From Geomonas paludis (GTDB lineage: Bacteria > Desulfobacterota > Desulfuromonadia > Geobacterales > Geobacteraceae): a stretch of 64,000 nucleotides of DNA. The stretch spans positions 434,001 through 498,000 of the forward strand of contig NZ_BLXY01000002.1 of NCBI RefSeq assembly GCF_014193585.1. Direction: 5' to 3'. The position numbers were made by a program, and so were the translations under genes. The notes below the pieces were generated by a model. The model was given only the letters and a program-made list of their open reading frames with translations. It ran no database searches and had not been told where the DNA came from. Shown piece after piece: positions 18,691-27,676 of the stretch; within the stretch, counting starts at the first letter, position 1, and every line of letters starts with the position of its first letter.

Positions 18691-20334
18691 ATGAGTTTTT
18701 GGATGAACCTGAAGGTAAAAACAAAGGCGTTATGCCTGGTAGCTATAGCCGTAGTCACTCTGCTTGCCATTGCCTCGGCAAGCCTGCACAAGATGCGGGT
18801 GATGTCGGAAGACCAGGCGGAAATGAACACATCGGTAACGCACGTCGCGATGCTCAACGACATGAAGAACGACTTGCTGGCGATCAGGCTGAACCTTGTC
18901 TACATGATGCTTCTGGAAGACCCGGCGAAGATCAAGGAGCGTGCTGACGACCTGGAAAAGAGAAAGCAGCAGATCGAGGACACGCTGGCCAAGTTCCAGA
19001 AATACGATCTCGGTGCCAAGGAGAAGACCCTGATTGCGACGTTCAAACAGGGCTACGACGAGTACCTGGTGCAGGGGACCAAGCTACAGCAGTTGACCCA
19101 GCAAACAGCCGGCAACCCCGAGGCCCGCAAGGACACGGTGAACTTTGCGACGAGCTCGGTGGCGCCGCTCTACAAGAAGCCGGCTGAGGCGATCAGCGAA
19201 CTGGTAGCCGGCAACGAGAGGGACGCGAAGGACCTCTACCAGCAGGACCTCGCCGCATACCACTCCTCCCAGATCTTCATGATAGCCCTCACCGCGCTGG
19301 CAGCCGTGCTGCTGGCGGTGGTCGGGCTGCTCATCGCCAACTCCATCAGCAAACCGCTCAAAATGGTATTCGACACGCTGGCCGAGGTGGCGGCGGGCGA
19401 CCTCACCGCCCGCTCCAGCATCACGACCCGCGACGAGATGGGGATGCTCGCCGCGGAAGTGAACGAGATGGCGCAGAAACTCAACGACACCATGAACCAG
19501 GTGGTGGCCAACAGCCTCCAGGTCGCCGCGGCGGCCAACGACCTGCACAGCACCTCCGAGCAGATCGCCACCGGCGCCGAGGAGGTCGCGTCCCAGACCA
19601 GCACGGTGGCGACCGCCAGCGAGGAGATGGCCGCCACTTCCGCCGACATCGCCCAGAGCTGCCACAGGGCCGCTGAAGGTGGCGAGCAGGCGACGGGCCG
19701 CGCCCAGGCCGGCAGGGCAGTCGTCGAGCAGACCGTGCAGGTGATGAACCGCATCGCGGCCCAGGTGCAGACCTCGGCGGCGACGGTGGCTGGACTGGGC
19801 GAGCGTAGCGACCAGATCGGCGCCATCATCGGCACCATCGAGGACATCGCCGACCAGACCAACCTGCTGGCGCTCAACGCCGCCATCGAGGCGGCCCGCG
19901 CCGGCGAGCAGGGACGCGGTTTTGCAGTGGTCGCCGACGAGGTCCGGGCGCTCGCCGAGCGTACCACCCGCGCCACCCGCGAAATCGGCGAGATGATCAA
20001 GTCGATCCAGAGCGAGACCCGGGAAGCCGTGGGCGCCATGGAGGAAGGGGTACGCGAGGTCGAGAACGGTACCAGGGAGGCCGCCAAGTCGGGCGAGTCG
20101 CTGCAGGAGATCCTGCGCCAGATCAGCGAGGTGACCGAGCAGGTGAACCAGATCGCCACCGCCGCCGAGGAGCAGACCGCGACCACCGGCGAGATCACCA
20201 ACAACATCATGCAGATCACCGAGGTGGTGCAGGATACCTCGCGCGGCGCCCATACCTGCGCCAACGCCGCCAGCAACCTCGCGTCCCTTTCGCAGGACCT
20301 GCAGCGCCTGGTCGGCCAATTCAGGCTGGCCTGA
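18691..20334 (+). CDS. Methyl-accepting chemotaxis protein
   Basis: A 547-residue chemoreceptor: a membrane helix at about residues 12-33, a four-helix-bundle periplasmic sensor (about 34-190), a second membrane helix (about 193-215), a HAMP linker, and a long cytoplasmic coiled coil. The kinase-control tip with [21 protein letters not shown] is intact. It signals to CheA/CheW. The ligand is not predictable. The start at 18691 follows AAGGGGGA; an ATG 24 codons upstream has no site. No che genes are adjacent. Confidence 0.95.
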   Translation: MSFWMNLKVKTKALCLVAIAVVTLLAIASASLHKMRVMSEDQAEMNTSVTHVAMLNDMKNDLLAIRLNLVYMMLLEDPAKIKERADDLEKRKQQIEDTLAKFQKYDLGAKEKTLIATFKQGYDEYLVQGTKLQQLTQQTAGNPEARKDTVNFATSSVAPLYKKPAEAISELVAGNERDAKDLYQQDLAAYHSSQIFMIALTALAAVLLAVVGLLIANSISKPLKMVFDTLAEVAAGDLTARSSITTRDEMGMLAAEVNEMAQKLNDTMNQVVANSLQVAAAANDLHSTSEQIATGAEEVASQTSTVATASEEMAATSADIAQSCHRAAEGGEQATGRAQAGRAVVEQTVQVMNRIAAQVQTSAATVAGLGERSDQIGAIIGTIEDIADQTNLLALNAAIEAARAGEQGRGFAVVADEVRALAERTTRATREIGEMIKSIQSETREAVGAMEEGVREVENGTREAAKSGESLQEILRQISEVTEQVNQIATAAEEQTATTGEITNNIMQITEVVQDTSRGAHTCANAASNLASLSQDLQRLVGQFRLA

Positions 20335-20359
20335 TTAAAATCCTGGCTGACACGAAAGA

Positions 20360-20402
20360 CAGCGGCCGGATGGGGAGTCGATCCTCATCCGGCCGCTGTT
20401 TT
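20360..20402 (+). terminator. Intrinsic terminator after the chemoreceptor gene
   Basis: CAGCGGCCGGATG pairs with CATCCGGCCGCTG around GGGAGTCGATCCT, then TTTTCG. Confidence 0.88.
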
Positions 20403-20711
20403 CGTTCCAAGGATCGGGAACGCGTTACCGTTGCCGGCGGTCTTGGTGATGCACCCCGGATATTTCGCCGATGGAGCACCAGGGTAACAGGGATGTGCTA
20501 GGTGGAGGCGCCCCCCTGCTTTTCCAGCATGATGTGCAGCATGGTTTGGTCGGCAAGGGCCATGCCGTGGTCGGTGATCCGGCTCCCAACGCGGGAATGC
20601 CACCCTTGCCACGACAGCCGGCACTACGGCTCGAAGCCCCAGAAATTCCTTTACAATCAGAGGTCGAATCTATATATTTCATGAGTTAATCTCCGCCCGA
20701 TAAAGGACAAT
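20403..20711. other. Gap before lepA with a possible ORF relic
   Basis: No gene is supported here. On the minus strand a frame ending at 20498 reads ITDHGMALADQTMLHIMLEK before GGAST and a stop, which looks coding-like but has an in-frame stop about 40 codons upstream and no ribosome site. It may be the tail of a decayed gene. Confidence 0.3.
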
Positions 20712-22511
20712 ATGGTACTCGAGCATATCCGCAATTTCTCCATCATCGCCCACATCGATCACGGCAAATCCACCCTCGCCGACCGTCTTCTCGAATTCAC
20801 CGGCACCCTCTCCGCACGCGAGAAGCAGGACCAGTTCCTCGACAAGATGGACCTGGAACGGGAACGAGGCATCACCATCAAGGCCCAGACCGTCCGTCTC
20901 AACTACCGGGCCGAAGATGGCAAGGATTACGTCCTCAACCTGATCGACACCCCGGGACACGTCGACTTCACCTACGAGGTCTCCCGCTCGCTGACCGCCT
21001 GCGAAGGGGGCCTGCTGGTCGTGGACGCCTCCCAAGGGGTCGAGGCGCAGACGCTGGCCAACGTGTACCTCGCCCTGGACGCGAACCTCGAGGTCTTCGT
21101 GGTGCTCAACAAGATCGACCTCCCCGCCGCCGAACCGGAGCGGGTCAAGGCGGAGATCGAGGAGATCATCGGCCTGGACACCCATGACGCCGTGCTCGCC
21201 AGTGCGAAAGAAGGGATCGGCACCAAGGAGATCCTGGAAGAGATCGTCAAGAAGATCCCGCCGCCGCAGGGCGACCCCAACAAGCCGCTCAAGGCGCTCT
21301 TGTTCGACTCGTGGTACGACCAGTACCAGGGCGTCATCATCCTGGTGCGCATCGTGGACGGCACCGTGAAAAAGGGCGACAAGATCCAGCTCATGTCCAA
21401 CCGGAAGAACTACGAGGTGCTGAAGGCCGGCGTCTTCTCTCCCGACATGCGCGAGGTGGCGGCGCTCACCGCCGGCGAGGTCGGTTTCATCATCGCCGGC
21501 ATCAGGGAAGTGGCCGACGCCAAGGTGGGCGACACCGTGACGCTTTTGCACAACCCCTGCGACGCGGCCCTTCCCGGCTACAAGGAAGTGAAGCCGATGG
21601 TGTTCTCCGGGCTCTACCCGATCGACACCTCGCAGTACGAGAACCTGCGCGACGCGCTGGCGAAGCTCAAGCTGAACGACTCCTCCTTCTCCTACGACCC
21701 CGAGACGTCGCTCGCGCTCGGCTTCGGTTTCCGTTGCGGCTTCCTCGGTCTGTTGCACATGGAGATCATCCAGGAGCGCCTGGAGCGCGAGTTCAACCTC
21801 GAACTGATCACCACCGCCCCCACCGTCGTGTACCGCGTGCACGGCACCGACGGCAACATGATCCATATCCAGAGCGCGAACCAGCTCCCGCCGACCCAGG
21901 AGATCGCCTACGTCGAGGAGCCGTTCATCCTCGCTTCCATCCACGTCCCCAACGACTTCGTAGGCGGCATCCTGGCCCTGTGCGAGGAGAAGCGCGGCGT
22001 GCAGCGCGAGATCAAGTATCTGACTCCGACCCGTGTCATGGTAGTGTACGAGCTGCCGCTGAACGAGGTGGTCCTCGACTTCTACGACCGGCTGAAGTCG
22101 ATCACCAAGGGGTACGCCTCGCTCGACTACGAACTGTTGGACTATCGTCAGAGCGAACTGGTACGCCTCAACATCATGATCAACGGCGAGGTCGTCGACG
22201 CCCTGTCGCTCATCATCCACAAGGACAAGGCCTATTACAGAGGCCGGGAGCTGGTTTCCAAGATGAAGGAACTGATCCCGCGCCAGATGTTCGAGATCGC
22301 CATCCAGGCGGCGGTTGGCACCAAGGTCATCGCCCGCGAGACGGTGAAGGCGATGAGGAAGGACGTTCTCGCCAAGTGCTACGGCGGCGACATCACCAGA
22401 AAGCGCAAACTCCTGGAGAAGCAGAAGGAAGGGAAGAAGCGCATGAAGAACGTGGGCAACGTGGAACTGCCGCAAGAGGCGTTTCTGGCCATCCTTAAAG
22501 TCGAAGGTTAG
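20712..22511 (+). CDS. lepA: Elongation factor 4 (LepA)
   Basis: A 599-residue translational GTPase, full length. The G1 loop AHIDHGKST is near the N-terminus, G3 DTPGHVDF and G4 NKIDLP follow, and the C-terminal LepA-specific domain ends with [14 protein letters not shown]. It acts on the ribosome as a translation/assembly factor. It is directly upstream of lepB (56-bp gap, same strand), the widespread lepA-lepB pair. Confidence 0.98.
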   Translation: MVLEHIRNFSIIAHIDHGKSTLADRLLEFTGTLSAREKQDQFLDKMDLERERGITIKAQTVRLNYRAEDGKDYVLNLIDTPGHVDFTYEVSRSLTACEGGLLVVDASQGVEAQTLANVYLALDANLEVFVVLNKIDLPAAEPERVKAEIEEIIGLDTHDAVLASAKEGIGTKEILEEIVKKIPPPQGDPNKPLKALLFDSWYDQYQGVIILVRIVDGTVKKGDKIQLMSNRKNYEVLKAGVFSPDMREVAALTAGEVGFIIAGIREVADAKVGDTVTLLHNPCDAALPGYKEVKPMVFSGLYPIDTSQYENLRDALAKLKLNDSSFSYDPETSLALGFGFRCGFLGLLHMEIIQERLEREFNLELITTAPTVVYRVHGTDGNMIHIQSANQLPPTQEIAYVEEPFILASIHVPNDFVGGILALCEEKRGVQREIKYLTPTRVMVVYELPLNEVVLDFYDRLKSITKGYASLDYELLDYRQSELVRLNIMINGEVVDALSLIIHKDKAYYRGRELVSKMKELIPRQMFEIAIQAAVGTKVIARETVKAMRKDVLAKCYGGDITRKRKLLEKQKEGKKRMKNVGNVELPQEAFLAILKVEG

Positions 22512-22566
22512 CCGTAATCAAGGTCGGCTCACGCCCTCCCATCCCCCCAAAAGGAAGCAACAGCGA

Positions 22567-23238
22567 ATGGAAGATTACAAGAACGTTTGCGATGATAAAC
22601 CCGCCGAACCGGCCAAAGAAGTGAAGCCCGCCCAGGGCAAGCACATCGTCCGCGAGTACCTCGAGTCGATCATCATCGCGGTGCTGCTGGCCATGGTGAT
22701 CCGCACCTTCGTGGTACAGGCATTCAAGATCCCCTCCGGCTCCATGGAAGACACCCTGGCCATTGGCGACCATCTGCTGGTCAACAAGTTCATCTACGGC
22801 ACCAGGATCCCCGGGCTGGACGGGCGCATCCTGAAGATCCGCGATCCCAAGCAGGGCGACGTCATCGTCTTCGAGTACCCCGAAGATCCGACCAAGGACT
22901 TCATCAAGCGCGTCATCGGCACCCCCGGCGACGTGGTCGAGATAAAGAACAAGCGCGTCTACGTGAACGGCAAGCTGTACGCCAACCCGCACGAGGTGCA
23001 CAAGGAGCCCGACACCGTTCCCAAGGAGTACAACCCGAGGGACTTCAAGGATCCGGTCACCGTCCCCCCCAACTCCTATTTCGTCATGGGCGACAACCGC
23101 GACCGTTCCTACGACAGCCGTTTCTGGGGCTTCGTGAAGATGGACAAGATCAAGGGCCTGGCCTTCATCAAGTACTGGTCCTGGGACAAGGACAAGATGC
23201 GCCCCCGCTTCGGCGCCATCGGCAAACTGATAGACTAA
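22567..23238 (+). CDS. lepB: Signal peptidase I
   Basis: A 223-residue inner-membrane peptidase that removes signal peptides from exported proteins. One membrane helix lies at about residues 34-51. The catalytic Ser59 is in IPSGSMEDTL and Lys114 in DFIKRVIGTPGD; the GDNRDRSYDSRFWG box is intact. A single N-terminal helix is typical of many non-enteric homologues. It is followed by a terminator inside a repeat-rich gap. Confidence 0.97.
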   Translation: MEDYKNVCDDKPAEPAKEVKPAQGKHIVREYLESIIIAVLLAMVIRTFVVQAFKIPSGSMEDTLAIGDHLLVNKFIYGTRIPGLDGRILKIRDPKQGDVIVFEYPEDPTKDFIKRVIGTPGDVVEIKNKRVYVNGKLYANPHEVHKEPDTVPKEYNPRDFKDPVTVPPNSYFVMGDNRDRSYDSRFWGFVKMDKIKGLAFIKYWSWDKDKMRPRFGAIGKLID

Positions 23239-23240
23239 AA

Positions 23241-23281
23241 CAGGTTCTACGTTCTAGGTTCTACGTTCTACGTTAAACCTG
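23241..23281. repeat. GTTCTAC heptamer array, left arm
   Basis: Tandem GTTCTAC/GTTCTAG units ending GTTAAACC. The reverse-complement array is at 23677-23712, so the two bracket the whole gap between lepB and the aminotransferase gene. Confidence 0.75.
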
Positions 23282-23288
23282 TTGTACG

Positions 23289-23323
23289 CGAAGGGCTCTC
23301 TGCATCGGAGAGCCCTTTTTTTG
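23289..23323 (+). terminator. Intrinsic terminator after lepB
   Basis: AAGGGCTCTC pairs with GAGAGCCCTT around TGCATCG, followed by seven T. Confidence 0.9.
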
Positions 23324-23325
23324 AT

Positions 23326-23440
23326 CTCGTTCCCAAGGTCCACCTTGGGAACGCAAAGCCTCTCCGAAGCTCCAACTTGCCTCGGATGCAAAGCTGGAGC
23401 TTTGCGCCATATGGGGTTCCCAAGCTGGAGCTTGGGAACC
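23326..23440. repeat. 115-bp double-hairpin repeat (REPIN-like), copy 2
   Basis: Same length and plan as 203-317. Its left hairpin reads CCCAAGGTCCACCTTGGG where copy 1 has CCCAAGCTCCAGCTTGGG: the changes are on both sides of the stem and preserve pairing. Confidence 0.85.
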
Positions 23441-23467
23441 AGGGAACCAGGGAACCAGAGAAAGACG

Positions 23468-23552
23468 TTTTAACAGGGATAAAAGGGATAACAGGGATTA
23501 GACCACGTGTCCTTGGTTCATCCCCTTTATCCCCTTTATCCCCTTTATCCCT
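23468..23552. repeat. AGGGATAA tandem units in inverted arrangement
   Basis: AACAGGGATAAAAGGGATAA at the left is complementary to the CCCTTTATCCC run at 23521-23552 (three to four units). It forms a long imperfect hairpin. Confidence 0.7.
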
Positions 23553-23579
23553 GTTCATTTTGTTTTGAAAGGACAGAGG

Positions 23580-23604
23580 CGGGCGAATGATTATTCGCCC
23601 CTAC
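23580..23604. repeat. Short palindrome GGGCGAATGATTATTCGCCC, copy 2
   Basis: Same unit as at 4265, followed by CCTACAGG. Confidence 0.8.
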
Positions 23605-23626
23605 AGGTACGGTGGACCTGGTGAAA

Positions 23627-23668
23627 AGAAAAAAGCCCCTGCCGCGCATGCGCGGTCAGGGGCTTTTG
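23627..23668 (-). terminator. Terminator of the aminotransferase gene
   Basis: On the minus strand AAAAGCCCCTGACCGCGC pairs with GCGCGGCAGGGGCTTTT, then TTCTTTT. It can also serve the plus strand. Confidence 0.85.
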
Positions 23669-23676
23669 TTTTGCTT

Positions 23677-23712
23677 TAAACGTAGAACCTAGAACGTAGA
23701 ACCTAGAACAGG
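23677..23712. repeat. GTAGAAC heptamer array, right arm
   Basis: The reverse complement of the array at 23241-23281. Confidence 0.75.
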
Positions 23713-23721
23713 TTCTGCCGT

Positions 23722-25026
23722 TTAAGCCAGGTCCTGCACACCCTTGTAGATGATGTCGAACAACTCCGGGATGTCCTGCTCTGCGATGCAGGAGAAGGCG
23801 ATGCGGAGGTCGGTCTTGGTGGTGGAAATGGCGCCGACGCCGTACTTGTCCAGCAGGTGCACGCGCAGCTTCTCGGCGTCCACGGTCTTCAGCTTCAGGC
23901 ACATGAAGTAGCCGGAGTTGAACGGGTAGTAATCCCAGGCTGCGTCGTACTTGCCGCTGTTGAGCACTTCCTTGGTCTTCAGCGCGCGGCCCTTCATGAT
24001 CTGGAACTTCTCCTCCTTCTGCTTCAGGAACTCCGGGGAGCGCAGCGCCTCGATGACGAAGGTCTGGGACGGATGCGGGCAGTTGGAGATGCGGGCGCGG
24101 ATGATACCCATGGCCTTCTTCTCCAGGGCGGTCATCACCGGGGCGTTCTCGTACTCGTTGCCGTCGGCGAAGGTGATGAAGCCGGTGCGGAAGCCCCAGA
24201 CGAACTCTTCCTTGGTGGCGCCGTCCAGCTTGACCGCCAGGATGCGCGGGTGGAGGTTGGCCAGCTTGCCGAAGAGGGACTCCTTCAGGCTGTCCTCGTA
24301 GAAGAGGCCGAAGTAGGCGTCGTCGGTGATGGCGACCACGTTGCAGCCGGCCTCGGCGACTTCCTTGATGGCGGCGACCAGGGCGTCACCCTCGGCGACG
24401 GTCGGGGTGTAGCCGCTCGGGTTGTTCGGGAAGTTCAAGAGCACGATGACCTTGCCCTTCTCCTCCGCCGAGTTCTGCAGGGTCGCCTTGAAGGCGTCGA
24501 CGTCATAGCCGCCGGTAGCGGTGAAGGTCGGGTACTTCTTGACGATGGCGCCGCTGCAGGTGCCGAAGGTGAGGTTGTAGTTGCCCCAGAGCATGTCCGG
24601 CAGGATCAGGTGGTCGCCCTTGTCGACGAACATGTCGGCGACGATGGAGAGGCCGTGGGTGAGCGCGTTGGTGACGATGGGGCTGCTGAAGTGCTTGCCG
24701 ACCTGGCTCGGGTTCTCACGCAGCATCTTCTCGCGCCACAGGGCGCGCAGCTCCGGCTTGCCTGCCGGCGGTGCGTACGGGTAGATGTCCTTGGGATCGA
24801 AGGAGGAGAGTTTGTCCTGGATGCAGGAGAGGTACATCGGGCCGCCGTTCTCGGTGGCGATGCCGATGGTGGCGTTGAACTTGTTTGCTTTTTCTTTGGC
24901 TTCAGCCGACTGGGTGAGGATTCCCTTGGGGAAGAAGAGGTTCTTGCCGAGATCCGACAGCATCTCCAGTACGTGGGGGCTGTGCTGGGCTAGAGACTCG
25001 TTTAACTCCGCGGCTAATGGATTCAT
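23722..25026 (-). CDS. Class I/II PLP-dependent aminotransferase
   Basis: A 434-residue fold-type I aminotransferase. Recognisable parts: LNFPNNPSGYTP (substrate and PLP contact), ITDDAYFGLFYED, and the region AVKLDGATKEEFVWGFRTG, which holds the candidate Schiff-base Lys. It resembles the atypical aspartate/aromatic aminotransferases annotated in Geobacter relatives. The substrate cannot be fixed from sequence alone. The start MNPLAAELNES follows AGGAGG; the 34 codons upstream in frame are not family-like. It stands alone. Confidence 0.87.
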   Translation of the reverse strand: MNPLAAELNESLAQHSPHVLEMLSDLGKNLFFPKGILTQSAEAKEKANKFNATIGIATENGGPMYLSCIQDKLSSFDPKDIYPYAPPAGKPELRALWREKMLRENPSQVGKHFSSPIVTNALTHGLSIVADMFVDKGDHLILPDMLWGNYNLTFGTCSGAIVKKYPTFTATGGYDVDAFKATLQNSAEEKGKVIVLLNFPNNPSGYTPTVAEGDALVAAIKEVAEAGCNVVAITDDAYFGLFYEDSLKESLFGKLANLHPRILAVKLDGATKEEFVWGFRTGFITFADGNEYENAPVMTALEKKAMGIIRARISNCPHPSQTFVIEALRSPEFLKQKEEKFQIMKGRALKTKEVLNSGKYDAAWDYYPFNSGYFMCLKLKTVDAEKLRVHLLDKYGVGAISTTKTDLRIAFSCIAEQDIPELFDIIYKGVQDLA

Positions 25027-25152
25027 CAAATTCCTCCTGAAGCTTAATGTGATATGCCCGAGGGCAGTACCGATGAGAATAGGAAGTAACAGACTGGCCA
25101 TTAAAACCCGAGGCCAAGCAGTTGTCAACGCTTAATGTGATTGAACGGGCAA

Positions 25153-25177
25153 GGGGCGAATGATTATTCGCCCCTAC
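25153..25177. repeat. Short palindrome GGGCGAATGATTATTCGCCC, copy 3
   Basis: GGGGCGAATGATTATTCGCC followed by CCTAC, in the 375-bp gap between the aminotransferase and apgM genes. Confidence 0.8.
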
Positions 25178-25260
25178 AGGGATGGCATAGGTGGTGGTTG
25201 AGACAAAGGGCGAAGATGCAAACAGTCAGACAGGAGAGTCTGTGTCATGTTGCAAAGGCA

Positions 25261-25284
25261 GGGGCGAATGATTATTCGCCCCTA
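25261..25284. repeat. Short palindrome GGGCGAATGATTATTCGCCC, copy 4
   Basis: Identical core to copy 3, 108 bp further on in the same gap. Confidence 0.8.
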
Positions 25285-25328
25285 CAGGGTCCCGATAATT
25301 AGTTGTCCGTGCCCCCGTGCGTCAGACT

Positions 25329-25352
25329 GTAGGGGCAAATAATTATTTGCCC
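25329..25352. repeat. Variant palindrome GGGCAAATAATTATTTGCCC
   Basis: Same plan as copies 3 and 4, but with A/T replacing G/C on both sides of the stem, so pairing is kept. Nothing else is seen in this gap. Confidence 0.75.
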
Positions 25353-25401
25353 AGCCTCCGGTGCCCGACGTTGGTCTCCCTTCCGGATTCCGGAGACCAT
25401 T

Positions 25402-26601
25402 CTACCGCTGCAGCAACATCTCCATCAGCTTGTATCCCGGCTCCACCTTGAGCCCGGTTGCCGCGGCGGCGATCTCGTCGTAGCCGGCCACACCCGCCTT
25501 CTCCTTCTCCTCGCCCGCATAGATCACGAAGGGAACCGGGTCGGAGCTGTGGGTCATCAGGGCGATCGGGGTGGGATGGTCGGGCGCGCACAGGATGCGG
25601 TAGTCGCCGAACTGCTTCACCCCCTGCAGCACCGCACCCACCACCTTCTCGTCGAAGAGTTCGATCGCCTTGATCTTGTCGGCGAGCTTGCCGGAGTGCG
25701 ATGCCTCGTCCGGGGCTTCCACGTGCACGAACACGAAGTCGTGGGTCTTCAGTGCGTCGATGGCGGCCTGGGCCTTGCCGTCGAAGTTGGTATCGAGGTA
25801 GCCGGTGGCGCCGGGGACGTTGATGATGTCGAGCCCGGCGTAGACGCCGATCCCCTTGATCAGGTCGACCGCGGAGATGACGGCGCCGGAGAGGCCGAAG
25901 CGTGCGTCGAAGGTGTCCATGGCCGGAGCCTTGCCGTGTCCCCAGAGCCAGATGGAGTTGGCCGGCACCTCGCCTGCGGCGGCGCGGCGCTTGTACTGCG
26001 GGTGGTTGTGGAAGATCATCTGCGACGCGTTCATCAGGTAGATGAGCTTGTCCGCGCCTTCCCCCGACGGCATGTGTTCGGTAACTGACTGCCCGGAGAT
26101 ATCGTGAGGCGGGGTCATCTTGATCTGGGTCCTGCCGCCGTGCCAGACCATAAGGTGGCGGTAGCTGACGCCGGGGTGGAAGGAGAACTCCTCGTTGCCC
26201 AGTTGGCGCTGCAGTTCCTCGACCAGTTCACGGCCGTCGGCGGAGGAGATGTGGCCGGCGGAGTAATCCTCCATGATCAGCTTGCCGCCGCGCGCCTCCA
26301 GGTGCACCAGGTTGAGGCGGAAGGCCACGTCGTCGGGGCCCAGCGAGACGCCCATGCTGGCAGCCTCCAGCGGCGAGCGGCCGGTGTAGCAGTCGACCGG
26401 GTTGTAGCCGAACATGGAGAGGTTGGCGACGTCCGAGCCCGGAGCGTATCCCTGCGGCACCGTATGGGCGAGACCCAGCGTGCCGCGCTTGGCCATGAAA
26501 TCCATGTTAGGCGTCTTAGCCGCCTGCAGCGGCGTTTTCCCTTCCAAAGCCCCGACCGGCTGGTCCGACATCCCGTCACCGAGCAACACAACGTACTTCA
26601 T
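25402..26601 (-). CDS. apgM: Cofactor-independent phosphoglycerate mutase, ApgM type
   Basis: A 399-residue alkaline-phosphatase superfamily mutase that interconverts 3- and 2-phosphoglycerate with a phosphoserine intermediate. The N-terminal metal motif VVLLGDGMSD, the PGSDVANLSMFGY stretch with the likely catalytic Ser, and the C-terminal CAPDHPTPIALMTHSSDPVP metal-binding region are present. The archaeal-type ApgM family is common in delta-proteobacteria. It is the last gene in a minus-strand neighbourhood starting at nadB, separated from xerD by a repeat. Confidence 0.93.
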   Translation of the reverse strand: MKYVVLLGDGMSDQPVGALEGKTPLQAAKTPNMDFMAKRGTLGLAHTVPQGYAPGSDVANLSMFGYNPVDCYTGRSPLEAASMGVSLGPDDVAFRLNLVHLEARGGKLIMEDYSAGHISSADGRELVEELQRQLGNEEFSFHPGVSYRHLMVWHGGRTQIKMTPPHDISGQSVTEHMPSGEGADKLIYLMNASQMIFHNHPQYKRRAAAGEVPANSIWLWGHGKAPAMDTFDARFGLSGAVISAVDLIKGIGVYAGLDIINVPGATGYLDTNFDGKAQAAIDALKTHDFVFVHVEAPDEASHSGKLADKIKAIELFDEKVVGAVLQGVKQFGDYRILCAPDHPTPIALMTHSSDPVPFVIYAGEEKEKAGVAGYDEIAAAATGLKVEPGYKLMEMLLQR

Positions 26602-26657
26602 AGCAGTATCCTTTTCCAGTTGATAGAGTTCACAAACTTCAAAAGCGAGTCAAAGTC

Positions 26658-26785
26658 AAAAGCAGTTACGCAAAGAACGCGAAGGGAAGCCACGCAAAGA
26701 CACGAAGTAGGCTTTTGGGGTTAAACCAAATCAAGCCTTCCTAGCGTGCTTCGCGGATACTTACCGTTCTTCGCGTAACTGCTTT
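26658..26785. repeat. Inverted repeat with AAAGCAGTTACGC arms
   Basis: The left arm AAAGCAGTTACGC (then AAAGAACGCGAAG) is complementary to the right arm CTTCGCGTAACTGCTTT. A half-copy resembling the right arm (TTGCGTTCTTCGCGTAACCGG) is at 32630-32650. Confidence 0.75.
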
Positions 26786-26797
26786 AGTTTATTTGTT

Positions 26798-27676
26798 TTA
26801 TCCCCTTGGGTGCGCCTTCTCGTGCAACCGCTTCAGCCGCTCCCGCGTCACATGCGTGTAGATCTGGGTCGTGGAGAGGTCGGCGTGCCCGAGCATGATC
26901 TGCACGCTCCTCAAATCGGCGCCGTTCTCCAACAGGTGCGTCGCGAAGGAATGCCGCAAGGTGTGCGGCGAGATGCCGCTCCTGACGCCCGCCTGCAGCG
27001 CCCTCTTCTTGATGATGTTCCAGAAGGCCTGCCGCGTCATCCCCTCGCCCAGCCGGCTCAGAAACAGCAGCGGCGAACTATTCTGCTTCAACAACTCCTG
27101 GCGCGCCTGCTCCAGGTACTCCCCCACCGCCTGACAGGCGCTCGCCCCCATCGGGATGAGCCGCTCCTTGTCACCCTTGCCGATGGTCATCAGGTAGCCG
27201 GCGTCGATGTTGACGTCGCCTATCTTCAGCCCCACCAACTCGGAAACGCGCAACCCGGTGGCGTAGAGGAGCTCCAGCATCGCCTTGTCGCGCAACTCGA
27301 TGGCACCGGTGTCGAGCGGCGAGGCCAAAAGCGCCTCCACCTCGCGCGAAGTGAGCACACCCGGCAGCTTCTGCAGCCCCTTGGGCGCCTCCACGATGGC
27401 GGTCGGGTTCACCTCGCAGTACCCCTCGCGCACCAGGAAGCGGTGCAGCATCCTGAGCGCCGAAAGCGCCCGGGCGCGGCTCCGGGGTGAGATCCCCTCC
27501 CCTTTGAGCCTGGCGAGATAGCCGGTGACGTCGCTCGCCTTAACCTGAGCAGGCTCCCGCTCCCCGAGGTAGGCGAGGTAACGGGTCAGGTCCCTGCTGT
27601 AGGCGGCCACGGTGTTGGCGGCGGCGCCCTTCTCGACCACCAGGTAATTCAGAAACAGGTCGAGGTAGCGGTCCAC
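26798..27676 (-). CDS. xerD: Tyrosine recombinase XerD
   Basis: A 292-residue site-specific recombinase of chromosomal dimer resolution type. The catalytic set is complete: Arg in ATGLRVSELVGL, Lys in GKGDKERLIP, HTLRHSFATH, LGHADLSTTQ and the nucleophile Tyr in IYTHV. Length and gene context (beside glnD in the core) argue against its being the island integrase. It starts at GTG 27676, overlapping the glnD stop by one base, so it is translated with glnD. Confidence 0.92.
   Translation of the reverse strand: MDRYLDLFLNYLVVEKGAAANTVAAYSRDLTRYLAYLGEREPAQVKASDVTGYLARLKGEGISPRSRARALSALRMLHRFLVREGYCEVNPTAIVEAPKGLQKLPGVLTSREVEALLASPLDTGAIELRDKAMLELLYATGLRVSELVGLKIGDVNIDAGYLMTIGKGDKERLIPMGASACQAVGEYLEQARQELLKQNSSPLLFLSRLGEGMTRQAFWNIIKKRALQAGVRSGISPHTLRHSFATHLLENGADLRSVQIMLGHADLSTTQIYTHVTRERLKRLHEKAHPRG

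Noticed and set aside
26798-27676. XerD as the island integrase
   Set aside because: It lies in a core operon with glnD, 6.4 kb before the tRNA and outside the island, and has the normal XerD length.
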